Assembly (NCBI GenBank): GCA_021613535.1
Contig: CP075497.1
Coordinates: 6,138,001 to 6,202,000, forward strand
Length of the DNA stretch: 64,000 bases
Direction of reading: 5' to 3'
Source: Adineta vaga
Lineage: Eukaryota > Rotifera
Below the pieces are notes generated by a model that made no database searches, was not told where the DNA came from, and was given only the letters and a program-made list of their open reading frames with translations. The first letter of the stretch is position 1; each line of letters starts with the position of its first letter. Positions 52,148 through 64,000 of the stretch are shown here, one piece after another. A program made the position numbers and the translations under genes.

Positions 52148-55100
52148 GATGATTTACTAAACATAAATGTATTACTAATAATGATTCGACTGTTCTTTTT
52201 CTTCTCTGATAGATAGATAGATAGATAGATAGATATGCTTACTCACGTCATATATCAATGACATTACAGAAGAACAAAAGAACGACAAAATACACACTGA
52301 CATCATCTTCGTGCTAGTGCCACTCCTTTTGACAGTACATATAACAAAGTTAGAACATTAATACAGAACGAGAGAGAGAGAGAGATGCATAGTGTGCATA
52401 AGATACAAAAATAATATGTAGATAGAAAAGGCCATAATATAGATAGAGTGGTACCATCTTTGACTACTACAGATGTTTAAGATATATCGAAGGGCGACGA
52501 GAAAAAAATCGATCATTAAGAAAAGAGAAAAGAACATATGAAGACATTTTCCTATACGAGATTATGATGATCCAGGAAAATATTGATTTATTTATTCATT
52601 TGTTATACAATTGTTTGTAAAAATCGTCTCTTTAATATCTGTACAGATCAACTCTATGATCCAGGTTAACAAATCTGTGCGTCGTTATGCAAAGAATCAA
52701 AATATTTTGAAGATAAATTCATTCAGAGTTTGATATTATTGTACTTATTGATCAGATATAAATTCATCTAAGATAATCGATCAATATGTGAACTTGATTT
52801 AAGGAAAATATTACGTCGATTTTACATCAAGATGTGATGACATTCAGTCTATCATTATGCGTCTGACTGAAAACTGATAGTAATATAAGAATTGTTTATC
52901 GAAATGTTTGTAAAAAATCAAATAATGATGTATGATTATATTACATATATAATAATTAATATCGACAACCACAGAGACTATCGTAGTTAACCAAGAATTG
53001 ATTGAAAGTAGAACATTTTCTCGTCTAGTAATTTATATAGAATATACAAATAGAATTGTTTATGCTATTTTGATTTGGTATTCATACTATCACATAAGTT
53101 TTTGATGAAATTTTTCTTTAGAAAGAAATAGAACCATGTGAATTATTCAAAGATATATCTTTGAGTGAAAAATTACCATGCCATTATTTCTCTTTCTGTA
53201 ACTTCTAACAATCTAATTTGTTTGTAAAAACACCCGGAAGAAATATACAAATCAATATTCATTCATAGTTTGTTGATTGTTAATGCAACCAAACCAAGAA
53301 GCTTTTGTTAATTGCATCATCTTCATTATTGTTGTTTGTAAATGAATAAACAGACAAAGAATAAAAGATTGTTTAAATTTTTTTCTAATCGAATAAATAG
53401 ATAAAAGTAATAAAAAGTAAGGCACAAAATTTTAGACATGACTTTTAGTTTGATGAAAAAGAACATACAGATGGTAATTTTTCCCGCCTTTGTGTCATAT
53501 ATTTTGTCTTCATGAGTCACGTGTGTGTTACCATAAAAAACTAGGATCAAGATTTTTCTCTAGAATCATTTTCGTGATTAAAATGCTTATAAACTCATTG
53601 ATTCATCTGAACAAACAGTTGGTTTCCGATCGTGATGAATTTCCTTGAGTTTATTTGCGTTGAAAAAGAAAAGTAAATTTCATCTAAAATCAATATGTTT
53701 TCTGGTTATATTTGTCATTATTCACGGTATTCTCACTGTTGCAAGTTGATTTCATTTCTAGAGTTTGACGTATGTATGTATGCGTATATATCGTTTTTTT
53801 TAAATATGCATTCAACAAAGAAAAACTTATTTATAATTGATAACGGCAGAAAGCATAGGAATGGGGTTTTTTTGTTCAATTAAATTTGACTGATGTCGGA
53901 GAAACGGAAGATGAGATACTTGAAATTTTTTTCTTCTTCTCCTCTGTTTGATTATTCAAATAAGTACCAAGAAAAAAGAAAAAGTCTAGTTGATATATTT
54001 GACAACGATATGAAGAGTAAGGTGAGTAGAACATATTTTAATTTTCAAAAATACTTCTTGACTATCAATTTAATCAGTCAGATCATATTACATTCAGAAG
54101 ATATACTAAATCTCTATACTATTTGTACGTAAAAAGTAGGACGATAAATGTATTCCTTTTGTTTTTTGTCGATATACGTATCACACACATATTACATACT
54201 AACTTGATCAATCAATCAATACATTTTTATCCTTTTGTGTTGCTTTAGTCCTTTGTAAATATGCTTAACAGATTCTACCTCGACTGCAAACATAACAACA
54301 CAGGTATTTAGCGCTTTTGTAATCTTACATAAAATCTCTAATGACTTGACATATATGATTATGTATTGAAGATTTCGATCTATACATATTATTTTCTTCA
54401 TCTTATGAATAAAGACGTGATGAATATCTTCCATATAAATCACAAAGTAGTGACATATATACGATTTTCTAAGTTTTACATATACTCCTTTTTCTTTATT
54501 TCTCTGATCATTATCGTTATATTATTTTTTTAATGTAAAACTCGTAAAAAAAAGAAGAGAACAGATGACTACGTCAATGTCTTGTTTTCATTAGCGAATC
54601 AATATTTAGATGCATGATGTAATTCTAATAGAAGTCACTTTCAAAATAAATGTGTAACTATTCAAATAACATATAGATGCAAAAAATAAATCGTCTGAGA
54701 TTCGTCAAGACGTCATTATTGTCGGTACAAAATCTTTATCGTACTGTACACAATGTACTACGTCAAATAAGCATTTTCTTTTGTTAGTAAAATGTTGTGG
54801 GTGGAAAAACACTCTAAGTTTAAGTAAAACAAAACAGCATAATATTTGACTGAATTAAATGTTTGAGAAATTTTCGAAAAAAAATGTGTCATTATGAAAA
54901 TAATTAAAAGGATTCATATAAAAGAACAAGTTCTATTGACAGAATCCATATAAGTATATACATCTTTTTGACAAATCTTGTCACAATTGTCAATAAAGTT
55001 AAATATATTACAAGAATAACCTTGACGATTTTATCAGAAATAGAGAATTTCGACGAGAAGAGAGATATGAAAGAATCTGATATCCATTAAGCAAAACTTT

Positions 55101-55551
55101 TCTTTTTCTTTACTCGTTTTGAATTTTTCTTTATTTGCTTGATAATGTGCATCGTCTAAGTGATTTTGATACGTGACAACACAATGAATAATAAAGGAAC
55201 ACAATATAGGTAACTTCTTTCTTTTTCTCTTTCATTTATTCACAAATCAATAATCATTTAAGAAGACAAATGATAACGAATTTATTGTTATTGACTGTCT
55301 TTTGGAAACGATTATTACCGTAGACAGTAATTTGACATCAAATCCTAAACACGTACAATATCCATCTGGACTCATTCCCTTGCCTTCCTTAACTTTTTTT
55401 TTTCTTCGATTCTCCACCTACGAAATCAAACCCATCTATCTTAATGTTATCAAACACAATTTACTCTTGATAAGTTTACATAACTAAATATTAACAAATC
55501 ATTGATTCTTCTTCCAGATGTTCGTCGTATAATTTAATTTACTTGATTTAA
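52148..55551. other. Long intergenic region
   Basis: About 3.4 kb with a (GATA)n microsatellite at about 52210-52233, a (GA)n run near 52370-52385, and otherwise AT-rich DNA. No supported gene was seen. CTTCTTCCAG ends at about 55517, 34 bp before the next start, and may be the acceptor of a 5' UTR intron or a trans-splice site. Confidence 0.4.
52210..52233. repeat. (GATA)n microsatellite
   Basis: Six tandem GATA units upstream of the RERG-like gene start. Confidence 0.85.
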
Positions 55552-56757
55552 ATGGCTACGACAATCAGTTTTAATTTACCAAATGATGATGAAATGAAAC
55601 CAATCATTCAAACACAAGCTGAACATCAATATTTATTACGTCCACCAGCAAAAATCTTCAAACCGTTACCTCCAACGATCATACAAACAATTAAAAATGA
55701 ACGACAACAACGTCGTTTACAAGTTTCACATTCATCAGCAGATATTTTTAATATTAAACAATCATCAATTGATACAACAGATGAAGATTTTGAAGAAACA
55801 AATCGTTCACAAATAAAATCATCTCAATTGCCTCGTCAAAATAGACGTTGGAAATACGCATCACGTGCAAAACGTTCACCCTCAGAAATACGTGTTACAC
55901 TCTATCCAGATGAAAATATTGGTATTCATGAAAGTTTAACTCATAGTCAATCGGAAGTGTCAAGTCCAACAAGTCGACATGAACTACGCAAATCAGATTC
56001 ATCACTAACGGATAGAAAAGCAATAAAAACAAATACAACTGATTATTTACGACGTACTCTTCTTGAACATCGTTTTAGTCGTCGAGTAAATTCATCCTTT
56101 TCGTCTTCGACAACATTACGTTCATTGAGTCGACGTCGTTCAACACAAAATCTTTCTCCACGTCAATCAACAAATGTTCCACGTAACCGTCGGCATGCAC
56201 ACCATTTACCACGAAATTCAAAATGGCATATTGTTCGTCGTCGTTTACCTGATATTGCTATGATGAGTGAATCTTATGCTCGAATGAAATTACTTGAACA
56301 AGATTTACGTTGGCAGAATTTACGTGAAAAAATTCGTGCTCAAGTATATGATATGCGTGAAATGAATCTCTTACGACAACAAGATGATGGTTTAATATCG
56401 AAAAAGAAAACACAAAAGACAACATTTGATTTGAAGACCATTCCAGTTAATGAAGTTGTTCATGTTGAACGTGATGGACGAGTTTTTTCGATGAGTACTC
56501 GTGATCTTGTTCTTGGGCGTTTACTTGGTGCTGAAGATATACAATTAGATACATTTGCTCAATTAGATGCTCGACGACAATTTCAAGTACAACAACATTT
56601 ATTAAAACAACAAGAAGGAAGGACTCGTTTGAAGAAACACATTGCTTTCTCATTTTGTTTGTGCAATTTATCGTTTATTGTTCTTATGTTTGCTGCAATG
56701 TTTATTTCGGCTATGAGAACAATACTCGATTTAAGAGCAAGAAACTTTCTTTGGTAG
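55552..56757 (+). CDS. Uncharacterised basic protein with C-terminal membrane helix
   Basis: I do not recognise this protein. It is a single exon of 401 codons. The first 230 residues are Arg/Ser-rich and probably disordered. Residues 235-285 look helical and charged (ARMKLLEQDLRWQNLREKIR). A compact segment follows (NEVVHVERDGRVFSMSTRD), then Gln-rich QFQVQQHLLKQQ. One hydrophobic helix lies near residues 364-387 (CNLSFIVLMFAAMFISAM), close to the C terminus, which fits a tail-anchored or single-pass topology. No signal peptide is visible. Poly(A)-type AATAAA signals are not obvious. Confidence 0.7.
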   Translation: MATTISFNLPNDDEMKPIIQTQAEHQYLLRPPAKIFKPLPPTIIQTIKNERQQRRLQVSHSSADIFNIKQSSIDTTDEDFEETNRSQIKSSQLPRQNRRWKYASRAKRSPSEIRVTLYPDENIGIHESLTHSQSEVSSPTSRHELRKSDSSLTDRKAIKTNTTDYLRRTLLEHRFSRRVNSSFSSSTTLRSLSRRRSTQNLSPRQSTNVPRNRRHAHHLPRNSKWHIVRRRLPDIAMMSESYARMKLLEQDLRWQNLREKIRAQVYDMREMNLLRQQDDGLISKKKTQKTTFDLKTIPVNEVVHVERDGRVFSMSTRDLVLGRLLGAEDIQLDTFAQLDARRQFQVQQHLLKQQEGRTRLKKHIAFSFCLCNLSFIVLMFAAMFISAMRTILDLRARNFLW

Positions 56758-57924
56758 ATTTTTGTTTTTCTTTCACATCATCAGTCTCACGATTTTGAAT
56801 TTTTCAAAAGACTTCAATTTTTTCGTCTTTTTTTTATGCATTAATAGATATTTTTAATAATTATCAGGTACTTTCAAGTGTGTATAAACGTGTTCTTTTT
56901 TTGTATAATATAAAACGATTAAATACCTATCTTTATTACATATATAGTAAAAACGAACAAGATCATAAGATGTTAAAATATCTTAACAAATCGTCGTTTT
57001 TTTTTATGATATGAAAGAAAAAGAATGTTTGTAGAAAAATCTAATCGGTAATATTGAATGAAGTAATGTAAATTAATAAATACTGTATAGAACTTACAAG
57101 TATTCGATTTAACCTTGGTCGTATAATCAATATCATATGATGACATTTCTTTCTTTCTTTCTTTCAGAAAATTTATTCAATTTTCAATTGATTCGAACAG
57201 ATGAAAAAAAACTTAACATTCGAAGTTCTGCTTTTAATTATCCGTATCATCATTCTTTTGTTTTCCTCTCTATTTGTCCTTCTTAATCTAATGTTATCAA
57301 AGAACCTACTCAGTGTATAGCACATGCTCTTTTCTTTTTTTATTTATCGGTCTACTAACATCATCAGGTCTCTAAATCGCACAACAACAAGAAAAAGTGT
57401 TTTTTTTTTCTTCTTCTTCTTCTTCTTCTTCTTCTCCTCTTTCTCCTTCTTACTATTGTACCAATTCCACACTATGCCATTTTTTGCTTGTTTCTTTTTT
57501 TTTGTTCTTTTTATCATCACCATCACCACTATCGACATCAATTTATATAGAATAAATCATTCGTTTTTTTGCCAATTTCTACTTTCTGTTTCTTCCTTCT
57601 TATTTTCATTCTCTGAAGTCGTTTGTAAACGAATTGAATAAATCACCTGACAGTATTTCATTTTTCTCCTCTTCCTTCTCTCTCTTTTTCCTTTTTTCTA
57701 ACAATCAATCGGTCTCAACTAACAGATCAAATGTATGAATGAACTATCTTTTTTTATCCTCTATTCTATGCATCATGTTGAGTCATAGAACAATAGTAAA
57801 AACAAAAAGTTGATGTCAACAACAACTCATAATCGTAATCGTAATCAAGCCTACTACACCTTTACATTCTATTCTTCTTTTTGTTACGTTTGTGGTCGAG
57901 TTTGCGAGCAAGTATATATGAAAT
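56758..57924. other. Intergenic region
   Basis: About 1.17 kb of AT-rich DNA with a long (TTC)n/polypyrimidine run near 57400-57450 and T-rich stretches. It should contain the promoter of the ankyrin gene. No gene was seen. Confidence 0.4.
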
Positions 57925-59933
57925 ATGGTACGTTATGTGCAAATTTTAAATGAAAACTTTTCATAATTGACTATTTTTATTAGCGTCTTCGTGAATTTTT
58001 TCGTGGTCCATCAAATAATGACCGAAAATCAACAATTTCTTTATCGAATTCATCACTTCTTCCAAATGTTGATGCGAATACTTTTGTTAACGCTGCTCAA
58101 GATAAGGATACTGACACATTACACAAGTATTTGCTTGCAGGTTAGTAACAAACAATGAATAACATTATGTTTGACATAAACATCATAATTCATTAAAGAG
58201 CAATAAGATCATATTTCAGGTTTCCCACCAGATCAACCAGATCCTTCTACAAAAGCAACAGCTTTACATGTTGCAGTTGAATCAGCTAATCTACGCGCTA
58301 TTCAAATGTTACTTCAAGCCGGTGCACAAGTCAATGCAACTGATATGAGTTCTTCGACGCCACTACATATTGCCGCTTATATGGGTTATGAAGAAGTGAG
58401 GTTAATTAATTGCTTGAGAAAGAACAGAAAATTTATATGATTATAGCTAGATGCGTAGATTGTACAGATACTTTTATCAAATGGTGCTGATATGTATAAA
58501 CAAGATAATACAGGTCGAAATGCATTTCATCTTGCTATATCAACAGGAAATCTTCGATTAGTTCAACATTTCCTTTCAACAGCTGATCCGGAACTAAATA
58601 TTTTACACAAACCTGATGCGTAAGCTGTTTTTCTTTGTTATATCTCAAATAAGAGAAAAGTATTGATCAGATTTGAAATTTTTATTATCTATTTAGTCAA
58701 AATTGGACACCTTTGATGTGTGCTTGTGCTAGTAATCATCCAGCAATATGTGCATTTCTCTTATCACATCATACAGATCTATGTGCAATTAATGATCGTC
58801 ATATGACAGCACTTCATATCGCTGCTTTTCTCGGTTCATTACCAGTTCTTCAAGAACTCCTAACATCATCATCATCATCATCTAATGATGAAAACATAAT
58901 AAAAGCACTTAATCAAGGTGATAATCGAAATCAAACTCCTTTATTCTATGCATGTATTGAAGGTCATCTTGATGTTGCATTAGTATTAATTCGTGCTGGT
59001 GCAAATGCTTATCATTTAGATAATGAGAATCAAACATGTTTACATGCAATGTTATCATCAACAATAATATTAAAAAGACATATACGTTTATTCTATCGTT
59101 TTATACAATTTGTTGATTATCATTCTTATCAAGATTGTCATGATCGAACTTTACTTGATCTTGCTTATTTAAATCAATTAAATACAATTATCTATTTATT
59201 AAATTCTTTAAATTATAAAACAAATGTGAATACTATTGTCAACCATGAACAGATTGAAAATCGTACATATCAACATGATAAACAAGTACTTTCTCTTCGT
59301 CATCTTTGTATTCTTCGTTTTAAGAATTCAATTGTCTATGTTCGAGATCAACGACAATCTACACAACATGATTTACTTGAAAAAGCATTACAAGAAACAT
59401 TTCAAATTAGTCCATTGAACGATTTAACAAATTCGAATGAAACAAATACAATGGAATGTTCATTTGGTAAATCATTAGATGATATTTCACTCTTACAACA
59501 ACAACAACAACTATCAAATAAATATCAAAAAAATGCAAAAGGAACAAAAAATCCCGAGAAAAAAATGAGAAAAACATCAACAATTTTTTCGACAATATCA
59601 TCATCATCATCATCAACAAATAAATGGTCGTCACAAATTGATTTACAACATTCACCTTCAACATGGTCCGTATTAACACATAAATTCAAAGGTCAACGAA
59701 CACTTCCACCATTAATCAATCCACAACAAATACTTTTCGAACAACCAACAGATTCATTACAATTATCAGCAATACATCCAATGAAAAATTTAGCTTTAAA
59801 AATGTTAATACCATCAACTAAACTCGAAGATTTACTAGATTTTCCTTCATTAAATAACAATCAGTTCCTTAATGATGATTTAAAAATGTCTATCAAGACA
59901 TATAATATATTAGATATAAATGCAACAAATTAA
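57925..59933 (+). CDS. Ankyrin-repeat protein (possible ASB-like)
   Basis: Intracellular ankyrin-repeat scaffold, 577 residues. Exons are 57925-57927 (only the start codon), 57984-58140, 58220-58395, 58459-58619 and 58697-59933, in frame throughout. Ankyrin units span about residues 40-270: TALHVAVESANLRAIQMLL, TPLHIAAYMGYEE, NAFHLAISTGNLRLVQHFL, TPLMCACASNHPAICAFLL, TALHIAAFLGSLPVLQELL, TPLFYACIEGHLDVALVLI. Later SLRHLCILRFKNSI weakly resembles the start of a SOCS box as in ASB proteins. The last 170 residues are Ser/Asn/Gln-rich. The partner and pathway are unknown. Confidence 0.88.
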
Positions 59934-60945
59934 ATATATACGTTCCTTATTATTTGTCGTTTTGATTATCATTTTTTTGTAAAGATATTCTATTTTTTTT
60001 TCTTATTTTTCCTTAGCTTTGATTCAAAATAAACAAGGAAATCAATGATTCGACTAAATGTCCTATTTAGGAAAACTTCTTGGTCTCTATTGAGCCAAAA
60101 TATGTCATTACGGATGTTGATCAATTCTTTCCTATTTAATAACGTTAAGTAGCATCTGCCGCTCAATATGTTGTTGAATCACAAAGTACACATTAGTCGA
60201 TTTGACGTAACTAAACTATAACGTGGGATGAACACAGAAGATCTTCAACTGCTAATTTTCGTGAGGAATGTATAATTATTTCTGAAAACTATCATGAGAA
60301 AAAGATGGAATCGAATTATTTCAGTGTAGTGGAGGGAAGTGTTTTAAAAGGTTAGAATTACTTTGACATATCGAATGATGTAGGATGAACAAAAGTGTAG
60401 GTTGTCATGTGTTTTTTTCAAGTCGATTTCATGGATGAACGAAGAATTGCAGTGATAATATCATTTCTCACTCATGCAATGCCTACAACACCTTGTATAA
60501 ACGAATGTCATAGAAAAATACATTTGTTTTCTTTATTTTTCACCTATTCATCTTTGGATTATTAATAGAGCCGCATATATAGTATGTATTGCGAGAGATA
60601 ATCCTAAACAGTTATTAAGAAAAGAAAAAGGACTGATTTAAGAGATTTTAGTTTTTATATATAATAGAAACTCATCTCGAGCACGTATTTTTTTAACGAT
60701 TGCCAGAAGCAGACAAGAAAAATAGAAATAATAATGGGAGCGGATGTAATTAATTGTCGTATATCATGCAAAAAAGAGATGAAATAAATCTTCGGAATAT
60801 CTCTCTATATTTGTAAGACTTGATACTTCAACTCATTTGCTCATATATAAATAAAAGACTACATAGAGCCTTTGTTTCTCTTCTATAGATATCTTGAACA
60901 CTCATAAATCTTTCTGCCATTTTTTTTCTAAACAAAAAATTACTA
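59934..60945. other. Intergenic region upstream of opsin B
   Basis: About 1 kb between the ankyrin gene and opsin copy B, holding the opsin promoter. No exon was seen. Confidence 0.4.
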
Positions 60946-62585
60946 ATGAATAGCAATTCACCCTCCCATATCAATATGTCTGCATCAGTATCAGCTGTAT
61001 GGTATTATACAACAGGCATATACAGTACTTTATGTTTACTATGTGGATCCATGTTCAATGGTTTAGTCATCTTTGTGTTTCTCAGGTACGATACATTAGA
61101 TATTTATTTATTTCATGGGATTATATATATATATATATATATTTACTAATAGAAGTTCAAGATTACGACAACCAAGAAATTTTCTTCTTATTAATCTTGC
61201 TGTTACTGATATTGGATTACTAGTTACAAATAATACACTACATGCCATCGCATCATTCAATAAACACTGGTCATTCGGACAAATAGGTAATCTTTTACAT
61301 TTGTACATCAATCGTTTAGTATGCAAAAATCATTCTTATTATATTTCCATTGCCAAAAATATCAAAACATTAAAGTAATTAGATATGCATATCAAGATTC
61401 TTAGAGAATATGTGGAAGAATATATCTATTCAATTCAGATAAGATTTTTGTAAACATAAAATGTTGAGGTTTGAAAATGTATCAGTAACGTTTCTCAATT
61501 TGTTGAAATAGAGTGGAAATGATCATCATACTGTTTATCGAAAATAAAGTACGGCTATCTTCTCTTGCATGGAAAAGCAGTAGAAAATCTATAACTTTCA
61601 TTTGATGATGTCTTCTTGTACATAATTTTATCAACCGAATTTTAGGTTGTAACTTCTATGCATTCGCCGGTGGTCTCTGTGGTCTCACATCCATTGCAAC
61701 AATGGCAGCAATTGCACTTACTCGACTCATGGCTGTCATTGATCCATTTAGTTCATTAAAGTTAACTACACAATTTACATTCAGTTTGTATTTTCGCTCT
61801 TTTTCCTAACGTTGTCTATATATATATATATATATATTTGCATGTTTGATTTGATAGAATGTATTGTTTGTAGTTGGATGTATGGTTTGATATGGATGAT
61901 CGGGCCATTGTTTGGATGGAATCGTTTTGTATTTGAAGGATTTGGTACAAGTTGTACATTTGATTATGTGTCGAAAGATCGATGGAATCGTTCGTTTATG
62001 TTGGTGTTAATAATTGGTGGATTTTTGATTCCATTAACAATAATTATAGTATCATATACAATTATTTTAATGAAACTATCGAAACGTGGTCATCAAATCT
62101 TGTATCGTAGTAATCTAAAACAGATAGCACGCTTACAACTAAATTATGAACCGAGCACGTATTGTGTTACGTCTTATAATTCATTATTTGACGAAGAAAT
62201 TCTTACTAAATCGACCATTGATGCATCAGTAAATAATCATCAATCCGCTCAAAAGATTTCTCATATAGAATTTCGTGCTACCCGTACGGCATTACTAATA
62301 TGTGGTATTTATTGTATGGCTTGGACACCGTATGCAGTGATGGCAATATTATCTCAACTTGGTCCTAGTCATCTCATAAATGTGTACACAACTTCAATAA
62401 TTGGTTTGTTTACTAAAACAGCAGCCTGTATAAATCCTTTGATCTATGTATTTTCATCACCTATCTTTCGTCGTTGTCTATTTCATCAGTCAACATTTTG
62501 GCAGTACAAAATAACATCACCTGAAAATTGTTCAAATCAAAAGAGAATCTATTTATCAAACTTAACGAGTAATCATTCACATTAA
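60946..62585 (+). CDS. Opsin-like GPCR, copy B
   Basis: Paralogue of the opsin at 45284-46811, in the opposite orientation. Exons 60946-61085, 61153-61286, 61646-61760 and 61874-62585 give 366 residues; exons 1-3 have exactly the same lengths as in copy A. TM7 keeps the retinal-binding Lys in LFTKTAACINPLIY, here with an intact NPxxY. TM3 ends TRLMAVID rather than D/ERY. The third intracellular loop and the C-terminal tail differ from copy A, while 61594-62091 is almost identical to it. The intron at 61287-61645 (359 nt) is long for this window. It is probably a light-sensing receptor; this is inferred from the lysine. Confidence 0.9.
61594..62091 (+). repeat. Tract shared with opsin A (inverted copy at 45799-46286)
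   Basis: 498 bp here match the reverse complement of 45799-46286 (488 bp) with one base change (position 61667 region, G for A) and a difference in TA-repeat length. The tract covers the end of intron 2, exon 3, intron 3 and the start of exon 4. Similarity drops sharply at both borders. Confidence 0.92.
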
Positions 62586-62990
62586 AAATGATAATATCCA
62601 AGCATTGCTAACACAAATGGATCTAATGGCATTTCGTTGACGAAAAACAACTAAAAAACATATTTATCATTGTTGTATTTGTATTAAGGATATATGGACA
62701 TATATACTAGATGTCGCCTCTAGACAGATCTATTTCGTTTTCTGTTTTAAGTTTGAATATATACTTTTGCATAATTATTTCAAGAGTTTTTGTTGTAAAG
62801 AATATTTTCAATTATATTAATTAATAAAAATCATAATTAGTTTTGTATAATTCTGACTGGTTAAAATCTCTGATATGTTTTAACTGATTTTTCATCTCGT
62901 CTGTCTCATCAAAAGACACAGTGTTCTGTTTTTTTCTTCGATTTACAAACATGCTTTTGTAAACTCTTCCAAAATTTGTTATCAACAACT
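62586..62990. other. Spacer between opsin B and GOPC
   Basis: About 400 bp of AT-rich sequence, the 3' flank of opsin B and promoter of GOPC. An AATAAA near 62824 may serve the opsin. No gene was seen. Confidence 0.4.
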
Positions 62991-63655
62991 ATGTCAACAT
63001 CGGTTAGTGCATTTCGTTGGCTTGATATTCTTGAAAAAGAATTTGATAAAGCTTTTGTTGATATCGATCTATTACTTGGAGAAATTGATCCAGATCAATC
63101 AGAAATTACTGATGAAGGTCGAGCAAAAATGACTATACTAAGTTCATGTTTTGCACAATTAGCCCATAAAGCGCAAACTATCTCACAAGTAAATGCGAAA
63201 TTAGAAGTATGTAGAATATTTTCTTTCAATCTCTTTTAACATTAAATTTGATTAGGCTCAGTTACTTGATGTTCGAACAGAGACTGTCGAAGTAATGGCA
63301 GATCGACAAGCATTAGAACAACAATTGAAAGAGATTATGGCACAATTACATGCATCACAATTAGAATATCAAGTATTAAAAAATCAAGGAGAAATTGAAG
63401 GTGCTGAAAAGATACTTATTAAATTGGTTTGTTTTTTTTTTATGAAGAAGATGTTATTGTTAATGAAATATTTATTTAGGAAGAACAAATAGCTAAACAA
63501 CGTGAAGAATATAAACAGAATGCAATACCAGAAATTAAAGTACATGAAATCGAAAAAGAAAACGAAAAATTAAAAACACAGATCCTTAATCTTCAATCGG
63601 AAATCTATGGATCACGTTTAGCTGCAAAATATCTTGATAAAGAATTAGCTGGAAG
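62991..63655 (+). CDS. GOPC: GOPC (Golgi PDZ and coiled-coil protein), 5' part
   Basis: Golgi-associated scaffold (also called PIST/CAL) that binds Rab6/TC10 and sorts membrane cargo through its PDZ domain. Only the first three exons are in the window: 62991-63206, 63256-63426 and 63480-63655. The signature [47 protein letters not shown] and [15 protein letters not shown] match animal GOPC closely; the coiled coil spans about residues 70-185. The PDZ domain lies beyond the window. From 63656 to the window end is intron (more than 340 nt). The ATG at 62991 fits the family better than upstream frames. Confidence 0.95.
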
Positions 63656-64000
63656 GTAAATTTTCAAATCTAACTATTTAGATAGGAACATTCTTAGGAC
63701 ATAATAAACTTCATGCATATTATCAGATACTACTTGTTATTTTAGTAATTGAGAGCTTGAAATGTAGATTACCTCTATTGTAAGGTTCTTCAAAGAATTA
63801 ATCTGAAGAAAAATGTACATTAGGAAAAACAAACTACAATCATTAATCGTTTATTCAATTATAAGTCGAGTATTATTAGTAGCATGTATTTAGTGGTTTG
63901 GTTTTGAGAGTTGAAATCGTTCCTTGCCGATCTATAATAAGCAACAAAAAAAAACAACTCTTATTACGCTTTGCGATTTTCTCATCCATTCAACACAACA

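Noticed and set aside
53893-54132. 79-codon ORF with a GTGAG donor near 54021
   Set aside because: No matching next exon and no recognisable sequence; it lies in AT-rich DNA where such ORFs occur by chance.
57344-57641. ORFs on both strands around the (TTC)n tract
   Set aside because: Pure low-complexity translation of a pyrimidine-rich repeat.

Overview
The window reads as nuclear DNA of an invertebrate animal, most likely a bdelloid rotifer. It is AT-rich. Genes are split by many short GT-AG introns, mostly about 50-60 nt, and short flanks separate them. The products are ordinary metazoan proteins (PEPCK, MOB4, SYS1, RPL11, TTBK, PKG, selenoprotein T, GOPC, opsins, an adhesion GPCR). The bdelloid assignment is an inference: it rests mainly on a decayed ADP-ribosyltransferase plus TPR gene of a kind I associate with bdelloids, and on splice-acceptor-like sequence just upstream of many start codons, as expected with spliced-leader trans-splicing. 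I rebuilt most genes exon by exon; the complete models given here keep frame and sum to whole codons, except where noted.

Layout. 1-2295 (+) holds the 3' part of PEPCK. 2548-7934 (-) carries a dense run: MOB4, inositol polyphosphate 1-phosphatase (with a one-base frameshift), a tRNA-Thr, SYS1 and ribosomal protein L11. 9244-10351 (+) is a secreted trypsin-like protease, facing a calmodulin-like gene (10522-11029, -) and a small membrane protein (11930-12313, -). 13022-19101 (-) is a 1494-residue tau-tubulin kinase with long polyQ tracts. A 1.6 kb divergent region separates it from bleomycin hydrolase (20705-23229, +), which is followed by a TGF-beta-type ligand (23777-24682, +).

24984-29944 is an accessory island. 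It holds a decayed FLYWCH/Mutator-like element with terminal inverted repeats, a palindromic MITE lying inside one of those repeats, the 3' exons of an unrecognised gene, a second MITE of the same family, and the ART-TPR pseudogene.

32711-36790 (+) is a cGMP-dependent protein kinase (17 exons). 39643-44491 (+) is an adhesion GPCR with a SUEL lectin domain; a fragment of its 3' end is repeated downstream, next to a TTAA-flanked piggyBac-like MITE. An opsin follows at 45284-46811 (-). A second opsin lies inverted at 60946-62585 (+), and the two share about 490 bp of nearly identical sequence that includes an intron. Between them lie selenoprotein T with an in-frame UGA and a SECIS element, an uncharacterised low-complexity protein, a RERG-like small GTPase, an uncharacterised tail-anchored-like protein, and an ankyrin-repeat protein. 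The window ends inside GOPC (62991 onward, +).

The genes are housekeeping and signalling genes rather than one pathway. The most unusual content is the transposon nest, the opsin pair with its homogenised tract, and the selenoprotein.
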